Shown: positions 1-6,690, counted from the first letter of the stretch. The stretch: DNA of 7,122 nt from Thermoplasmata archaeon (GCA_021816385.1 JAKAYJ010000060.1:1-7122), one strand, 5' to 3'. Numbers and translations: made by a program. The notes: generated from the letters alone by a model not told the origin.

Positions 1-1
1 T

Positions 2-388
2 TACGTGATTCTGGGTTATTTCTATCATATATTTACACCATTAAGCTCTATTTATCTCGCCATGATTCTTGTTCTCCTTGTCATATCCACTTCATCCATT
101 TCGTTCATCATATCTGGAAGCATCAGCCATGTCAGGAACGTCTGGGGGATAGCAGGAATTTTAAGCATCATAATGACCGTTCTCCCTCCAACCTTCTATC
201 CATACACGTATATACCGAAGGTTGCACTTTATGCTCTGTTCATATCTCCAGCCACCTCTGCTGCCGTTCTTGTTCAGGGGATTTTCGGACTGGAAGCTCT
301 CTACCTGCCAGCTTTATACATCATCATAGGAGAGACTGCAATTTACTTTGCAGTGGCCCGTCTTCTCACCAGGTGGAGGGAAAACTGA
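2..388 (+). CDS. ABC-2 type transporter permease, C-terminal part (5' end outside window)
   Basis: The reading frame is open from the first bases of the window to a TGA at 386-388, so this is the tail (about 128 residues) of a longer membrane protein. A GTG at 5-7 could be read as a start, but the gene more likely begins upstream. Four hydrophobic segments are visible, at about residues 12-37, 45-63, 71-95 and 100-121 counted from that GTG, ending in a basic tail (RLLTRWREN). The segment with a Pro-rich TVLPPTFYP followed by YIPK and the helix start SPATSAAVLVQGIFGL matches the last membrane helices of ABC-2 permeases, where a conserved Pro-Thr pair precedes the final helices. It would form the membrane channel of an ABC exporter with an ATPase probably encoded upstream. 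Substrate is unknown. It is not similar enough to the minus-strand permease here to call a duplication. The family call is fairly firm; the subfamily is open. Confidence 0.72.
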   Translation, partial: YVILGYFYHIFTPLSSIYLAMILVLLVISTSSISFIISGSISHVRNVWGIAGILSIIMTVLPPTFYPYTYIPKVALYALFISPATSAAVLVQGIFGLEALYLPALYIIIGETAIYFAVARLLTRWREN

Positions 389-410
389 TCCAGCAAGCCT
401 TAAGATTTCC

Positions 411-430
411 CTTAATTTTTTCCATTTTTA
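411..430 (+). terminator. T-rich terminator after the ABC-2 permease
   Basis: About 20 bases after the permease stop codon lie two runs of T (six and five) within 411-430, without a clear hairpin. This is the usual look of an archaeal intrinsic terminator. It also separates the permease from the next gene, which has its own TATA box. Confidence 0.4.
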
Positions 431-445
431 TGGCCATGAATAAAG

Positions 446-453
446 TTTATGCT
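446..453 (+). promoter_or_regulatory. TATA box for the pyruvate oxidase gene
   Basis: TTTATGCT is preceded by A-rich bases (aataaag) and lies about 25 bases before the ATG at 474. That spacing would place the transcription start at or next to the start codon, so the mRNA is probably leaderless. In line with this, no GGAGG or GGTGA motif precedes the ATG. The box itself is a modest match to the archaeal consensus. Confidence 0.45.
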
Positions 454-473
454 AAATACCTGCATGAAGAGAT

Positions 474-2123
474 ATGGCAAGTTCAGTTGCAGATGCAGTC
501 GTTGAAACTCTGATACAGTTTGGTGTTAAAAGAGTGTACGGAATTCCCGGAGATTCACTGAATCCGATCATTGACTCCATAAGAAGGCATGATGAAATTC
601 AATTTATACAGACACGACATGAGGAGGGCGCTGCACTGGAGGCTGCATTTGAGGCCAAGGTGACCGGGAAGACAACTGTGTGCATGGGAACATCAGGCCC
701 CGGATCAATACATCTCCTCAATGGACTCTATGAGGCAAAGATGGATCATGTTCCTGTTCTTGCCCTAACGGGTCAGGTTGAAACAGATCTCATTGGTACA
801 GAATACTTTCAGGAGGTCAATTTATCCAGGATATTTCAGGATGTCTCCCTTTATTCTGAGGAATTGAGGAACCCGGATTCTGCTCAAAAGATTGTGGAAA
901 TAGCATACAGGACCAGCTATATTTCAAGGGGCGTTTCACACATAATAATGCCTGCGGACGTTCTTAGATTGCCTTGCAAAATAAATAAAGTGAACACAAT
1001 TTTTCCCATACCTGAATACGACTTTGATCCTGCGCCGGTCAATGATCTTATAAATAAGTCATCAAGACCCATCGTATTCATCGGTAACGGTACAAGAGGG
1101 TTGGGAAATGAGATTACAGCATTTGCAAAAAAGATTGGTGCGCCGGTGATTTATGCCCTTAACGCGAAGGGAACGGTGGATGACCTTGATCCAGCTGTGC
1201 TGGGCACCCTTGGTCTTCTTGGAACAAGACCATCAGTTGAAGCCATGAAGAAATGCGACCTTCTCATTCTCATTGGAACGTCATTCCCATACACACAGTT
1301 CTTCAATGACGATGTTAAGATTATTCAGGTTGACACAAATCCCGTAAACCTGGGAAAACGATATCATGCTGATGTTCAGATCACGGCATCAGCAGAGAAA
1401 TTCATAAAGAAGATCAACCCTGCAGAAAAAAGTGAAAAATTCTATCAATCACTGGAGAAATCAAAGAAGGACTGGATGGATCGGATGCATAGCGACGAAC
1501 AGTCTTCCGGAAATGGCATATCCCCGGAACATGTGGCAAGCCAGGTTGTTTCTCTAGCACCTGCTGATGCAATCATTGTTGTAGATACAGGAAACGTAAC
1601 TGTATGGGGCGTGAGAAACACACATGTTGGCTCAGACAGGAAATTCCTCTTCTCTCCATGGTTAGGAAGCATGGGTGTTGGAATTCCCGGCTGTATAGGT
1701 GCTTCATTTGGTTCTGACAAAATGGTTGTGGGTATCATTGGAGATGGGAGCTTCGCCATGACCATGATGGAACTCATAACTGCAAAAAAATACAACAGAA
1801 ACATAAAATTGGTGGTTTTCAACAATTCCCTTCTTGGAATGATCAAGTTTGAGGAGGCTGTAATGGGATATCCTCCATTCGGTGTTGATCTTTATAACCC
1901 TGATTTCTCAAAGGTTGCGGAGGCTGTTGGTATACAAGGATTCAGGGTTGAAAAGAAAGAGGATTTTCAACAGACACTGGAGAAGTTCATGGCAACAGAT
2001 GGCCCCGCGGTTATGGATGTACTGGTTGATCCAGATGAGAAACCCATGCCACCCAGACTCACATTCTCGCAAGCGAAGGGTTACGTGACTTCAATCTTGA
2101 GAGAGCAACTTTCTCTCAAATAA
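474..2123 (+). CDS. poxB: Pyruvate oxidase / pyruvate:quinone oxidoreductase, TPP- and FAD-dependent (PoxB type)
   Basis: 549 residues with the three-domain layout of the TPP enzyme family. The N-terminal pyrimidine-binding domain (about 1-175) has RHEE at 48-51 with the catalytic Glu50, then GTSGPG at 72-77. The central domain (about 190-315) carries FIGNGTRG and, by family, binds FAD. The C-terminal pyrophosphate-binding domain has GDGS from 423 and NN at 450-451, the Mg-TPP motif. Whole stretches follow E. coli PoxB as I remember it (GVKRVYGIPGDSLN, HVPVLAL, YFQE, IIQVDTNP, QAKGY), which favours decarboxylation of pyruvate to acetate and CO2 with electrons to quinone, or to oxygen giving acetyl phosphate, over acetolactate synthase. 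The protein stops about 14 residues short of the E. coli end, so the lipid-binding C-terminal helix is missing or altered. The gene is monocistronic, apparently leaderless, and ends 23 bases from a convergent gene. Family call firm; electron acceptor unknown. Confidence 0.88.
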   Translation: MASSVADAVVETLIQFGVKRVYGIPGDSLNPIIDSIRRHDEIQFIQTRHEEGAALEAAFEAKVTGKTTVCMGTSGPGSIHLLNGLYEAKMDHVPVLALTGQVETDLIGTEYFQEVNLSRIFQDVSLYSEELRNPDSAQKIVEIAYRTSYISRGVSHIIMPADVLRLPCKINKVNTIFPIPEYDFDPAPVNDLINKSSRPIVFIGNGTRGLGNEITAFAKKIGAPVIYALNAKGTVDDLDPAVLGTLGLLGTRPSVEAMKKCDLLILIGTSFPYTQFFNDDVKIIQVDTNPVNLGKRYHADVQITASAEKFIKKINPAEKSEKFYQSLEKSKKDWMDRMHSDEQSSGNGISPEHVASQVVSLAPADAIIVVDTGNVTVWGVRNTHVGSDRKFLFSPWLGSMGVGIPGCIGASFGSDKMVVGIIGDGSFAMTMMELITAKKYNRNIKLVVFNNSLLGMIKFEEAVMGYPPFGVDLYNPDFSKVAEAVGIQGFRVEKKEDFQQTLEKFMATDGPAVMDVLVDPDEKPMPPRLTFSQAKGYVTSILREQLSLK

Positions 2124-2141
2124 AAATACAGCTCATAAAAA
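2122..2141 (-). terminator. T-rich terminator of the ABC exporter operon
   Basis: Read on the minus strand, two runs of five T lie just after the permease stop codon (2141-2137 and 2126-2122). The second overlaps the stop codon of the convergent pyruvate oxidase gene. No comparable T-run follows the pyruvate oxidase stop on the plus strand, so its transcript may run into the 3' end of the permease gene. Confidence 0.4.
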
Positions 2142-2144
2142 TGT

Positions 2145-2160
2145 GATCAATCCCTTGATC
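2145..2160. repeat. Inverted repeat across the convergent gene ends
   Basis: GATCAA and TTGATC are perfect 6-base arms around a 4-base loop (tccc). The structure covers the last codons and stop of the permease gene and the 3' flank of the pyruvate oxidase gene. It could help end or stabilise either transcript, but a 6-base arm in A/T-rich DNA may also be chance. Confidence 0.35.
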
Positions 2161-3616
2161 TTGCGAGTGACAGAGCTATGACGAAGGGGACAATTATCCA
2201 CACCAATCCAATTATTATCAGTGTATAGGCATTTATGGAATATGATGCGGGATTTGCCTGAACTGATGATGTGATTGAACCTAGCGTATTCTGGAAATAG
2301 AACTGAACCAGTGATGAGAAGCCGGAGGGGCCTGCAAGATCGAAGCCGATGTTAGTAGGTATGTAAATGGCTGAAGAGCCGGTGATCCCAAGGCCAGCTT
2401 CCACAGCCACGGGTATTATGGACCAGAATAGATCGAAAACAACAAAGAGCACAAGGGCAATACCAAGTATGGAGCCCTGTGACTTGACAAGATGAGTGAA
2501 TAAATAGACTAACCCAAGGAATGCCAGCCCCTCGGTAATATATGCCCATACAAAGAAGAGGAAGAAATCTGGGGAGAGATAGGTTGCAAAATAATATTTT
2601 ATGAACAGATCGCCGATAGCCATGGAAACAATCACTGATCCTATGATTGCCACGCTGTTGGCCAGAAATCTTGAAGATATAAGGTCCCCTCTTGTAACTG
2701 GTCTCTTAAGGACTGATTCGAGTACCCCGCTGGTTTTATCCTTTGAATACGTGAGGTAACCGGAAAACACAGCAAGCAGGGGAATAAGAAATCCGAGTAT
2801 AGAGCCTGTTCCTGAGAAAACGAGACTCTGTAGCTGGGTGCTGGTTATGGGGGTGTAGCTTGACAACTTACCTATGGGAAAAACTGATACAGATGAAGAT
2901 GATGATGCAACTGCCGGAACCGTGGGGTCAGATAGAACAACCTCAAACGTGTCATTAATGGTGGATGAGGGAAAATATGGGAATACAGTTATTGCATTGA
3001 AATTTGATTGAGACACAACAAATGTTTTGTTTGCTTCCGCAAACGTTGGGCTCTCACCTGGGAAGTATGTTGATACATATATACTGGTTGACGGCGCCTT
3101 TGAGCCATTTGGGCCAACATACATGACAATGAAACCGAACCTTGTGTCGTTTGATCTGTCGATTATACCGGGAATGACATTGTAGCCAGAGAATGTATCG
3201 TCTGATATTATTATGGGAATTTTTACAGCTGTTGATCTTGAAATGCCAAAGAAGTGATAGGTATAATTATAACTCAATTGCGATATATTTGCTGAACTTG
3301 GAAGGGAAAAATTGGCAAAGCCTTCCCTGTTGGTTGAGGATGTTAATTCACCAGTTCCGTAAAAAACGTTCACCGAAACGCCTGAAGAGGGAGATCCATA
3401 ACCGTTATGACCAAACATAACAAGGTTAAGGGAAGAATTCTGTGAGAAATAGAATCCGTATGATACCTGAACATCATTAACGGAAATTGGGGCAGCACGA
3501 GCGGTTGACCCTGATTCATAGGCAAGAAGGGTGGACAGACCGATTATTGCTATAACTATAAGGATGACGAATTTGCTTGAAAGTGTCCTCTTTATCTCAT
3601 AAGCTATTGGTCTCAT
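2147..3616 (-). CDS. ABC-2 type exporter permease with large extracytoplasmic domain
   Basis: 489 residues from the ATG at 3616 (MRPIAYEIKR). A GTG nine bases earlier is in frame, but the ATG is better placed after the GGTGGTGA at 3626-3619. One membrane helix (about 16-33) is followed by some 230 residues predicted outside the cell. This domain is rich in Ser, Thr, Asn and aromatics, contains a stretch like carboxypeptidase-regulatory or Ig-like beta-sandwiches (SGVSVNVFY...TNREGFANFSLP, about 78-106), and holds eight N-x-S/T sequons. Then come about five helices (roughly 271-290, 313-337, 347-373, 380-404, 465-485). Between the first two is the ABC-2 hallmark YSKDKTSGVLE...RPVTRGDL (290-312), which contacts the ATPase. 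The start overlaps the ATPase gene by 20 bases, so the two are translationally coupled and form one exporter. Cargo is unknown. The ABC-2 call is firm; the ectodomain fold is an inference. Confidence 0.82.
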   Translation of the reverse strand: MRPIAYEIKRTLSSKFVILIVIAIIGLSTLLAYESGSTARAAPISVNDVQVSYGFYFSQNSSLNLVMFGHNGYGSPSSGVSVNVFYGTGELTSSTNREGFANFSLPSSANISQLSYNYTYHFFGISRSTAVKIPIIISDDTFSGYNVIPGIIDRSNDTRFGFIVMYVGPNGSKAPSTSIYVSTYFPGESPTFAEANKTFVVSQSNFNAITVFPYFPSSTINDTFEVVLSDPTVPAVASSSSSVSVFPIGKLSSYTPITSTQLQSLVFSGTGSILGFLIPLLAVFSGYLTYSKDKTSGVLESVLKRPVTRGDLISSRFLANSVAIIGSVIVSMAIGDLFIKYYFATYLSPDFFLFFVWAYITEGLAFLGLVYLFTHLVKSQGSILGIALVLFVVFDLFWSIIPVAVEAGLGITGSSAIYIPTNIGFDLAGPSGFSSLVQFYFQNTLGSITSSVQANPASYSINAYTLIIIGLVWIIVPFVIALSLARSRD

Positions 3617-4535
3617 TTTCACCACCTATTAAATTGAAGAAATACTTTTCCAGACTCTCCCCTTCCACACTGAAGTTCCTGACCCTGTAGCCGTGTTTGA
3701 TCAAAAGCTCCACAATATCAGGTATTCTGTCCGGAACAAGCCTTATGTCTGTAAGAACTGCGTTGTTGCTGTTGCCGTTTGTGATAACGCGTCCAAAGTT
3801 CTCTATATAATGAGGGAAATCCTTATCAGGATTGTCCACTGTGATCTTGATTGAACTGACTCCCAGATTTTCCATCTCATCCCTTGTGAGCATCTTTAAT
3901 AGCTTCCCATGATGTATGATGGCTACCCTGTCGGCAATATTTTGTACTTCTGAAAGAATGTGTGATGAGAGAAGTATAGAATGCCCCTCCTCCTTAAGCT
4001 TCAGTATAAGTTTTCTTACAAAGAGGACCCCCTCGGGATCAAGACCGTTGAGTGTTTCGTCAAACATAATGTTCTTCGGATTTCCTAGCAAAGATTCGGC
4101 TATGGCAAATCTCTTCTTCATTCCTTGAGAATATGTCCTGAGCTTCCTGTTTTTGTATGCAGACAGACCAACACTATCGAGTAGCTCGTTAATAATGTCC
4201 ATCTCTCTCTGCCCCCTAAGATCATAATATCCTGCAAAATATTTCATCAGAGGGATGGGCTTTGCGTTTGGTTCAAAGTTTGGGAGTTCTGGTATCCAGC
4301 CAACCATGGATGATGCCTTTACCTTTTCTTCAACTATGTTGTATCCATCCACAAGTATCTGTCCAGAGGTTGGTAACGTTATACCAGCGCACATCCGGAT
4401 GGTTGTTGTTTTTCCAGCACCATTCAATCCCACAAGTCCCAGGATTTCGCCATCCAGCATGGATAATTCCAGATCATCCACCGCAAGAGGTTCATTTTTT
4501 GAATATCTCTTTGATGCTTTCTCTATTCTGATCAT
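3597..4535 (-). CDS. ABC transporter ATP-binding protein (partner of ABC-2 permease)
   Basis: 312 residues. The nucleotide-binding domain fills about 1-220: Walker A GLNGAGKT (36-43), a Q-loop region reading GWIPELP with Glu83 where most ABC proteins have Gln, signature YSQGMKKR (135-142), Walker B IMFDE (156-160) with catalytic Glu160, D-loop GLDPEG (164-169), and switch His192 in LLSSH. The shortened YSQGM signature and Glu in the Q-loop are common in ATPases serving ABC-2 exporters. The usual DEP after Walker B is DET. Residues about 225-312 form a C-terminal extension of the kind many DrrA/CcmA-like ATPases carry. The protein hydrolyses ATP at the cytoplasmic face to drive the permease encoded next, with which it overlaps by 20 bases. 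Start chosen at ATG 4535: it gives a normal family N-terminus (MIRIEKASKRY) and lies about 21 bases after a strong TATA box. Function firm, cargo unknown. Confidence 0.92.
   Translation of the reverse strand: MIRIEKASKRYSKNEPLAVDDLELSMLDGEILGLVGLNGAGKTTTIRMCAGITLPTSGQILVDGYNIVEEKVKASSMVGWIPELPNFEPNAKPIPLMKYFAGYYDLRGQREMDIINELLDSVGLSAYKNRKLRTYSQGMKKRFAIAESLLGNPKNIMFDETLNGLDPEGVLFVRKLILKLKEEGHSILLSSHILSEVQNIADRVAIIHHGKLLKMLTRDEMENLGVSSIKITVDNPDKDFPHYIENFGRVITNGNSNNAVLTDIRLVPDRIPDIVELLIKHGYRVRNFSVEGESLEKYFFNLIGGENETNSL
3619..3626 (-). promoter_or_regulatory. Shine-Dalgarno site inside the ATPase gene end
   Basis: GGTGGTGA sits just before the permease ATG at 3616 and encodes Gly-Gly-Glu near the C-terminus of the ATPase. 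It favours the ATG over the upstream GTG as permease start and couples translation of the two subunits. Confidence 0.6.
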
Positions 4536-4550
4536 CTCAGCGCGCCCTGT

Positions 4551-4561
4551 TATTTTATATA
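4551..4561 (-). promoter_or_regulatory. TATA box of the ABC exporter operon
   Basis: TATATAAAATA on the minus strand, centred about 21 bases before the ATPase ATG. With the usual 24-26 base spacing, transcription would begin at or close to the start codon, giving a leaderless mRNA. The short leader region contains no Shine-Dalgarno motif, which agrees. Confidence 0.6.
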
Positions 4562-4588
4562 TCTAAACCTGATTTCTTCCTACTATTT

Positions 4589-4614
4589 ATGCAGCATGGA
4601 TGGAATTGCTGCAT
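4589..4614. repeat. 8-bp inverted repeat upstream of the ABC operon promoter
   Basis: ATGCAGCA and TGCTGCAT are perfect arms separated by 10 bases. The repeat begins about 28 bases upstream of the TATA box. Arm spacing of roughly one helical turn suits a dimeric regulator; an activator is the more natural guess from a site upstream of the TATA box. No regulator gene is in the window to pair with it. Confidence 0.45.
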
Positions 4615-4793
4615 TATATGGTATAATCATTTATCATTGAGGTACCATGAGTAAAAGATGTTCATAAAGATGTATATTTCAATAATAAATCACTAACTAA
4701 CCAGTGACGAAAACAAATAATGGAGTGTGAAACCCGTTGCCAGATATCAACATAAGACGATGTATATGTAGATCCTATTCACCGGATTTTCTG

Positions 4794-4818
4794 AAAAATA
4801 ACTTTTATTAGTAAAAAA
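4794..4818 (-). terminator. T-rich terminator of the OFA transporter operon
   Basis: On the minus strand, 23 bases or so after the small protein's stop, runs of six T (4818-4813) and five T (4798-4794) lie in very A/T-rich DNA. This fits archaeal termination at oligo-T without a hairpin. Confidence 0.45.
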
Positions 4819-4840
4819 TATAAAATATATTCACCAATAT

Positions 4841-5095
4841 TTATTGTTTTTTGGGTCCAAATCCCTCCGGTATGATCTTGTTACCAATCACTCCACTGAA
4901 CCAGGTGATTAGGATTCCTATCCATAGAACGGTTAACCCCAATGCCATCAGAAGCTGGGATGATTTAGTTATTGCCAAGACACCAACCAACAACCCAACT
5001 CCAACCAGTGCAAATCCAATTACATATATCACTGTATCTGAAACATCGATTTTTCCCTTGTGGATAGTATATCCTTCTTCCAACTGTTTAGGCAT
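4841..5095 (-). CDS. Small two-helix membrane protein, probable partner of the OFA transporter
   Basis: 84 residues: a charged N-terminus (about 1-19, MPKQLEEGYTIHKGKIDVS), a first membrane helix (about 21-42, rich in Gly and Val), a short loop with Lys44 and Ser45-46, a second helix (about 48-70, with Trp57 and Trp65), and a basic, Gly/Pro-containing tail ending KKQ. There is no signal peptide and no enzyme motif. I do not recognise the family by sequence. Its ATG is two bases after the OFA transporter's stop codon, with GGAGGTGGTGA placed 6 bases before it, so it is cotranscribed and coupled to the transporter. Short membrane proteins annotated as small subunits are known next to OFA-type carriers in bacteria, so an accessory or stabilising subunit is the leading idea. 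The gene is almost surely real; its role is inferred from position only. Confidence 0.78.
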   Translation of the reverse strand: MPKQLEEGYTIHKGKIDVSDTVIYVIGFALVGVGLLVGVLAITKSSQLLMALGLTVLWIGILITWFSGVIGNKIIPEGFGPKKQ

Positions 5096-5097
5096 GT

Positions 5098-6669
5098 CTA
5101 TTCACCACCTCCAGAGGCTTCTGTTGATTCGGCCAATTCACGCGATGGTTGTGATACGCTCGATGGAATCGGGAGACCAAGCTTTTCTCTCACCTTGATA
5201 TATTCCTCTATAGTCGGCTTCTTTTCATAAAACCATACCAGTGCAGCTGCAATTAGGGCAAATATGGTTGCTACAAGAAATGCCAGAATCCATGATAAGT
5301 CGGTATAAGTAACCGTACCGGTAAAGGTTCCCGTAACGGCGCCCCACCCATATCCACTGGCAAAAACAAGGAGCGTGGTTGCACCGATACCACCAAAAGC
5401 ACCTCCAAAGACCTTAAGCATGTATGGAACTGACCAGTTGGTTGCCACATTATTCTCGCCGAAATAGTCTGAAATTATAAGCCAGTCAAACACAAAGCAT
5501 GACCCAGAAACAGCACCGGTGAGAACTGCAAGGATTGCCCATATTATGGCCTGGTGAGCCAGACCAGCAGCCAATACACCAAGACCTCCTATGCCCATAA
5601 GTAAATAGAATATAGTCAATGCCTTCCTTCTTCCAATGAAGGTGGAAATCCACCCTTGTGTTGGTCTACCTATTCCATCTGTAAAGGCGAATCCTGCTGC
5701 CCCCACAGTAAATGCTATACCTCCACTGAAGCCCATTGCTGCACCAAAGGGGGCATATAGTGATACATTGAATAGCGATGCAGCAAGAGCAAGCGTAAAT
5801 GATATCATTTGCGCTTTTCCCTGCCTGGTTGCAAAGAACTCCTGAGTCGTAAACTGAGCAACTGCAGGAGGATTAGCCTTGAGTTCCCTGGACTTAGATC
5901 TTCCATTTGCTACGGCAATTGGATCAACCTCTGCTGGCCACCAGTTCTTTGGAGCATCACATACAAGAAATGACGCAATGAAAAGACCGATTGCGATAAT
6001 AGTGCCTGTAAGATATAGAATAAACTGAAAGTCAGCGGCATAAAACAGTTTAGGGTCTGTGTATATTATAATGAATGGAACGGCTCCGTAAGCCCATGCA
6101 CCATTTGCTAGGCCTAGTCTCCATCCCCTTTTGTCTGGGAACCACTTTGATATTACACCCCCTCCAGCGGCATACGCAAGACCTGAAGCAAGTCCACCAA
6201 TCATTGCATAGCCAACGTAGGAGATCCATGCGGCGAATGCGTTTGCAAAGAATATGTAAGAGATAATGAGTAGGGCAGCCCCCAACCATAACATTCTCCT
6301 TAAAGAAAGGAGACCCTTTTCCCTCAAACGAGAGAATATGTACGCTGCAACTGTTGCCTCGAACAAAACGTAAACGGTGTAATTGAAGAAGCCTTCTACC
6401 GTCGTCCATCCATAATGAGATATTACTAAGGTTGAAGCGGACCCCCAACCATATTCCAGGACGCTCCCAAAGAAGAAGCACATCCAAGCCCCGAGAACCA
6501 TGACCCTCCTGCTAATCCTGTATCCAAGAACCCTCTTGGTTATATCTCCTGGACTTTCTCCAACTCTATACTGTCTGCCATTTTTATCCTTGAGCAAACT
6601 ATATGTCCCGTATGGAGACTTTATATTGCGTGCTACACTTTCAACATCTGACTCAACTATAACAAACAC
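5098..6669 (-). CDS. MFS transporter of the oxalate/formate antiporter (OFA) family
   Basis: 523 residues with about 12 membrane helices: the first begins near residue 57, a cytoplasmic loop at about 237-287 separates the halves, and the last ends near 482. OFA-type features are a Gly-rich helix followed by VISKWFPDKRGWRLGLANGAWAYG (172-195, similar to the conserved loop and helix of OxlT-like carriers), the DAPKNWWP element after the sixth helix (238-245), TTQEFFATRQ before the seventh (274-283), and DGIGRP...GRRKAL (331-351) between helices 8 and 9. By family it carries a small carboxylate or similar anion; the substrate cannot be read from sequence. The start is GTG 6669, the first start codon after an in-frame stop 18 bases upstream; a G-run directly abuts it. 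The 55-residue soluble N-terminus is longer than in typical family members. The small membrane protein follows two bases after the stop. Confidence 0.82.
   Translation of the reverse strand: MFVIVESDVESVARNIKSPYGTYSLLKDKNGRQYRVGESPGDITKRVLGYRISRRVMVLGAWMCFFFGSVLEYGWGSASTLVISHYGWTTVEGFFNYTVYVLFEATVAAYIFSRLREKGLLSLRRMLWLGAALLIISYIFFANAFAAWISYVGYAMIGGLASGLAYAAGGGVISKWFPDKRGWRLGLANGAWAYGAVPFIIIYTDPKLFYAADFQFILYLTGTIIAIGLFIASFLVCDAPKNWWPAEVDPIAVANGRSKSRELKANPPAVAQFTTQEFFATRQGKAQMISFTLALAASLFNVSLYAPFGAAMGFSGGIAFTVGAAGFAFTDGIGRPTQGWISTFIGRRKALTIFYLLMGIGGLGVLAAGLAHQAIIWAILAVLTGAVSGSCFVFDWLIISDYFGENNVATNWSVPYMLKVFGGAFGGIGATTLLVFASGYGWGAVTGTFTGTVTYTDLSWILAFLVATIFALIAAALVWFYEKKPTIEEYIKVREKLGLPIPSSVSQPSRELAESTEASGGGE
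5102..5112 (-). promoter_or_regulatory. Shine-Dalgarno site inside the OFA gene end
   Basis: GGAGGTGGTGA is a near-ideal archaeal ribosome-binding site with its last base 6 bases before the small protein's ATG at 5095. It lies wholly within the last codons of the transporter and encodes its Gly-Gly-Gly-Glu tail, a layout that ties the two translations together. Confidence 0.7.
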
Positions 6670-6690
6670 CCCCCTGCGTGCTAATTAAAT

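Larger units (their letters stand above)
4536..4840. other. Intergenic region between the ABC operon and the OFA operon
   Basis: 305 bases, strongly A/T-rich. The left end holds the minus-strand ABC promoter and the 8-bp inverted repeat; the right end holds T-rich terminator runs for the operon coming from the right. The middle (about 4620-4790) has no convincing gene: the longest start-to-stop frames I traced are around 20 codons. GATGTATAT occurs twice (4669-4677 and 4759-4767), each after CATAA, as a loose direct repeat of unknown meaning. Confidence 0.6.

Noticed and set aside
1445..1846. 133-codon open frame on the minus strand inside the pyruvate oxidase gene
   Set aside because: It is antisense to a clear enzyme gene, covers its TPP-binding motif, and its translation resembles no known family. 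It is a by-product of the codon pattern.
474..2123. Acetolactate synthase as the identity of the TPP enzyme
   Set aside because: The closest remembered match over long stretches is PoxB, including YFQE and the QAKGY end; no small regulatory subunit or branched-chain pathway gene is nearby.
4255..4566. Plus-strand frames opposite the ATPase N-terminus
   Set aside because: They are antisense to the Walker A region and run through the ABC promoter; no family resemblance.
4589..4657. 22-codon plus-strand frame beginning in the 8-bp inverted repeat
   Set aside because: Too short, no promoter or ribosome-binding site, and no convincing composition; the repeat itself is the better explanation.
4669..4767. 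GATGTATAT repeated twice, 90 bases apart, as a possible repeat array
   Set aside because: Only two copies of a short A/T-rich word, with no regular spacing; not a CRISPR or iteron array.
4851..5198. 115-codon plus-strand frame opposite the small membrane protein
   Set aside because: It spans the junction of two well-supported minus-strand genes and has no promoter or ribosome-binding site of its own.
6050..6487. 145-codon open frame on the minus strand inside the OFA gene, rich in Cys, Trp and Arg
   Set aside because: It is a shifted frame of the transporter, which has strong membrane and family features over the same bases.
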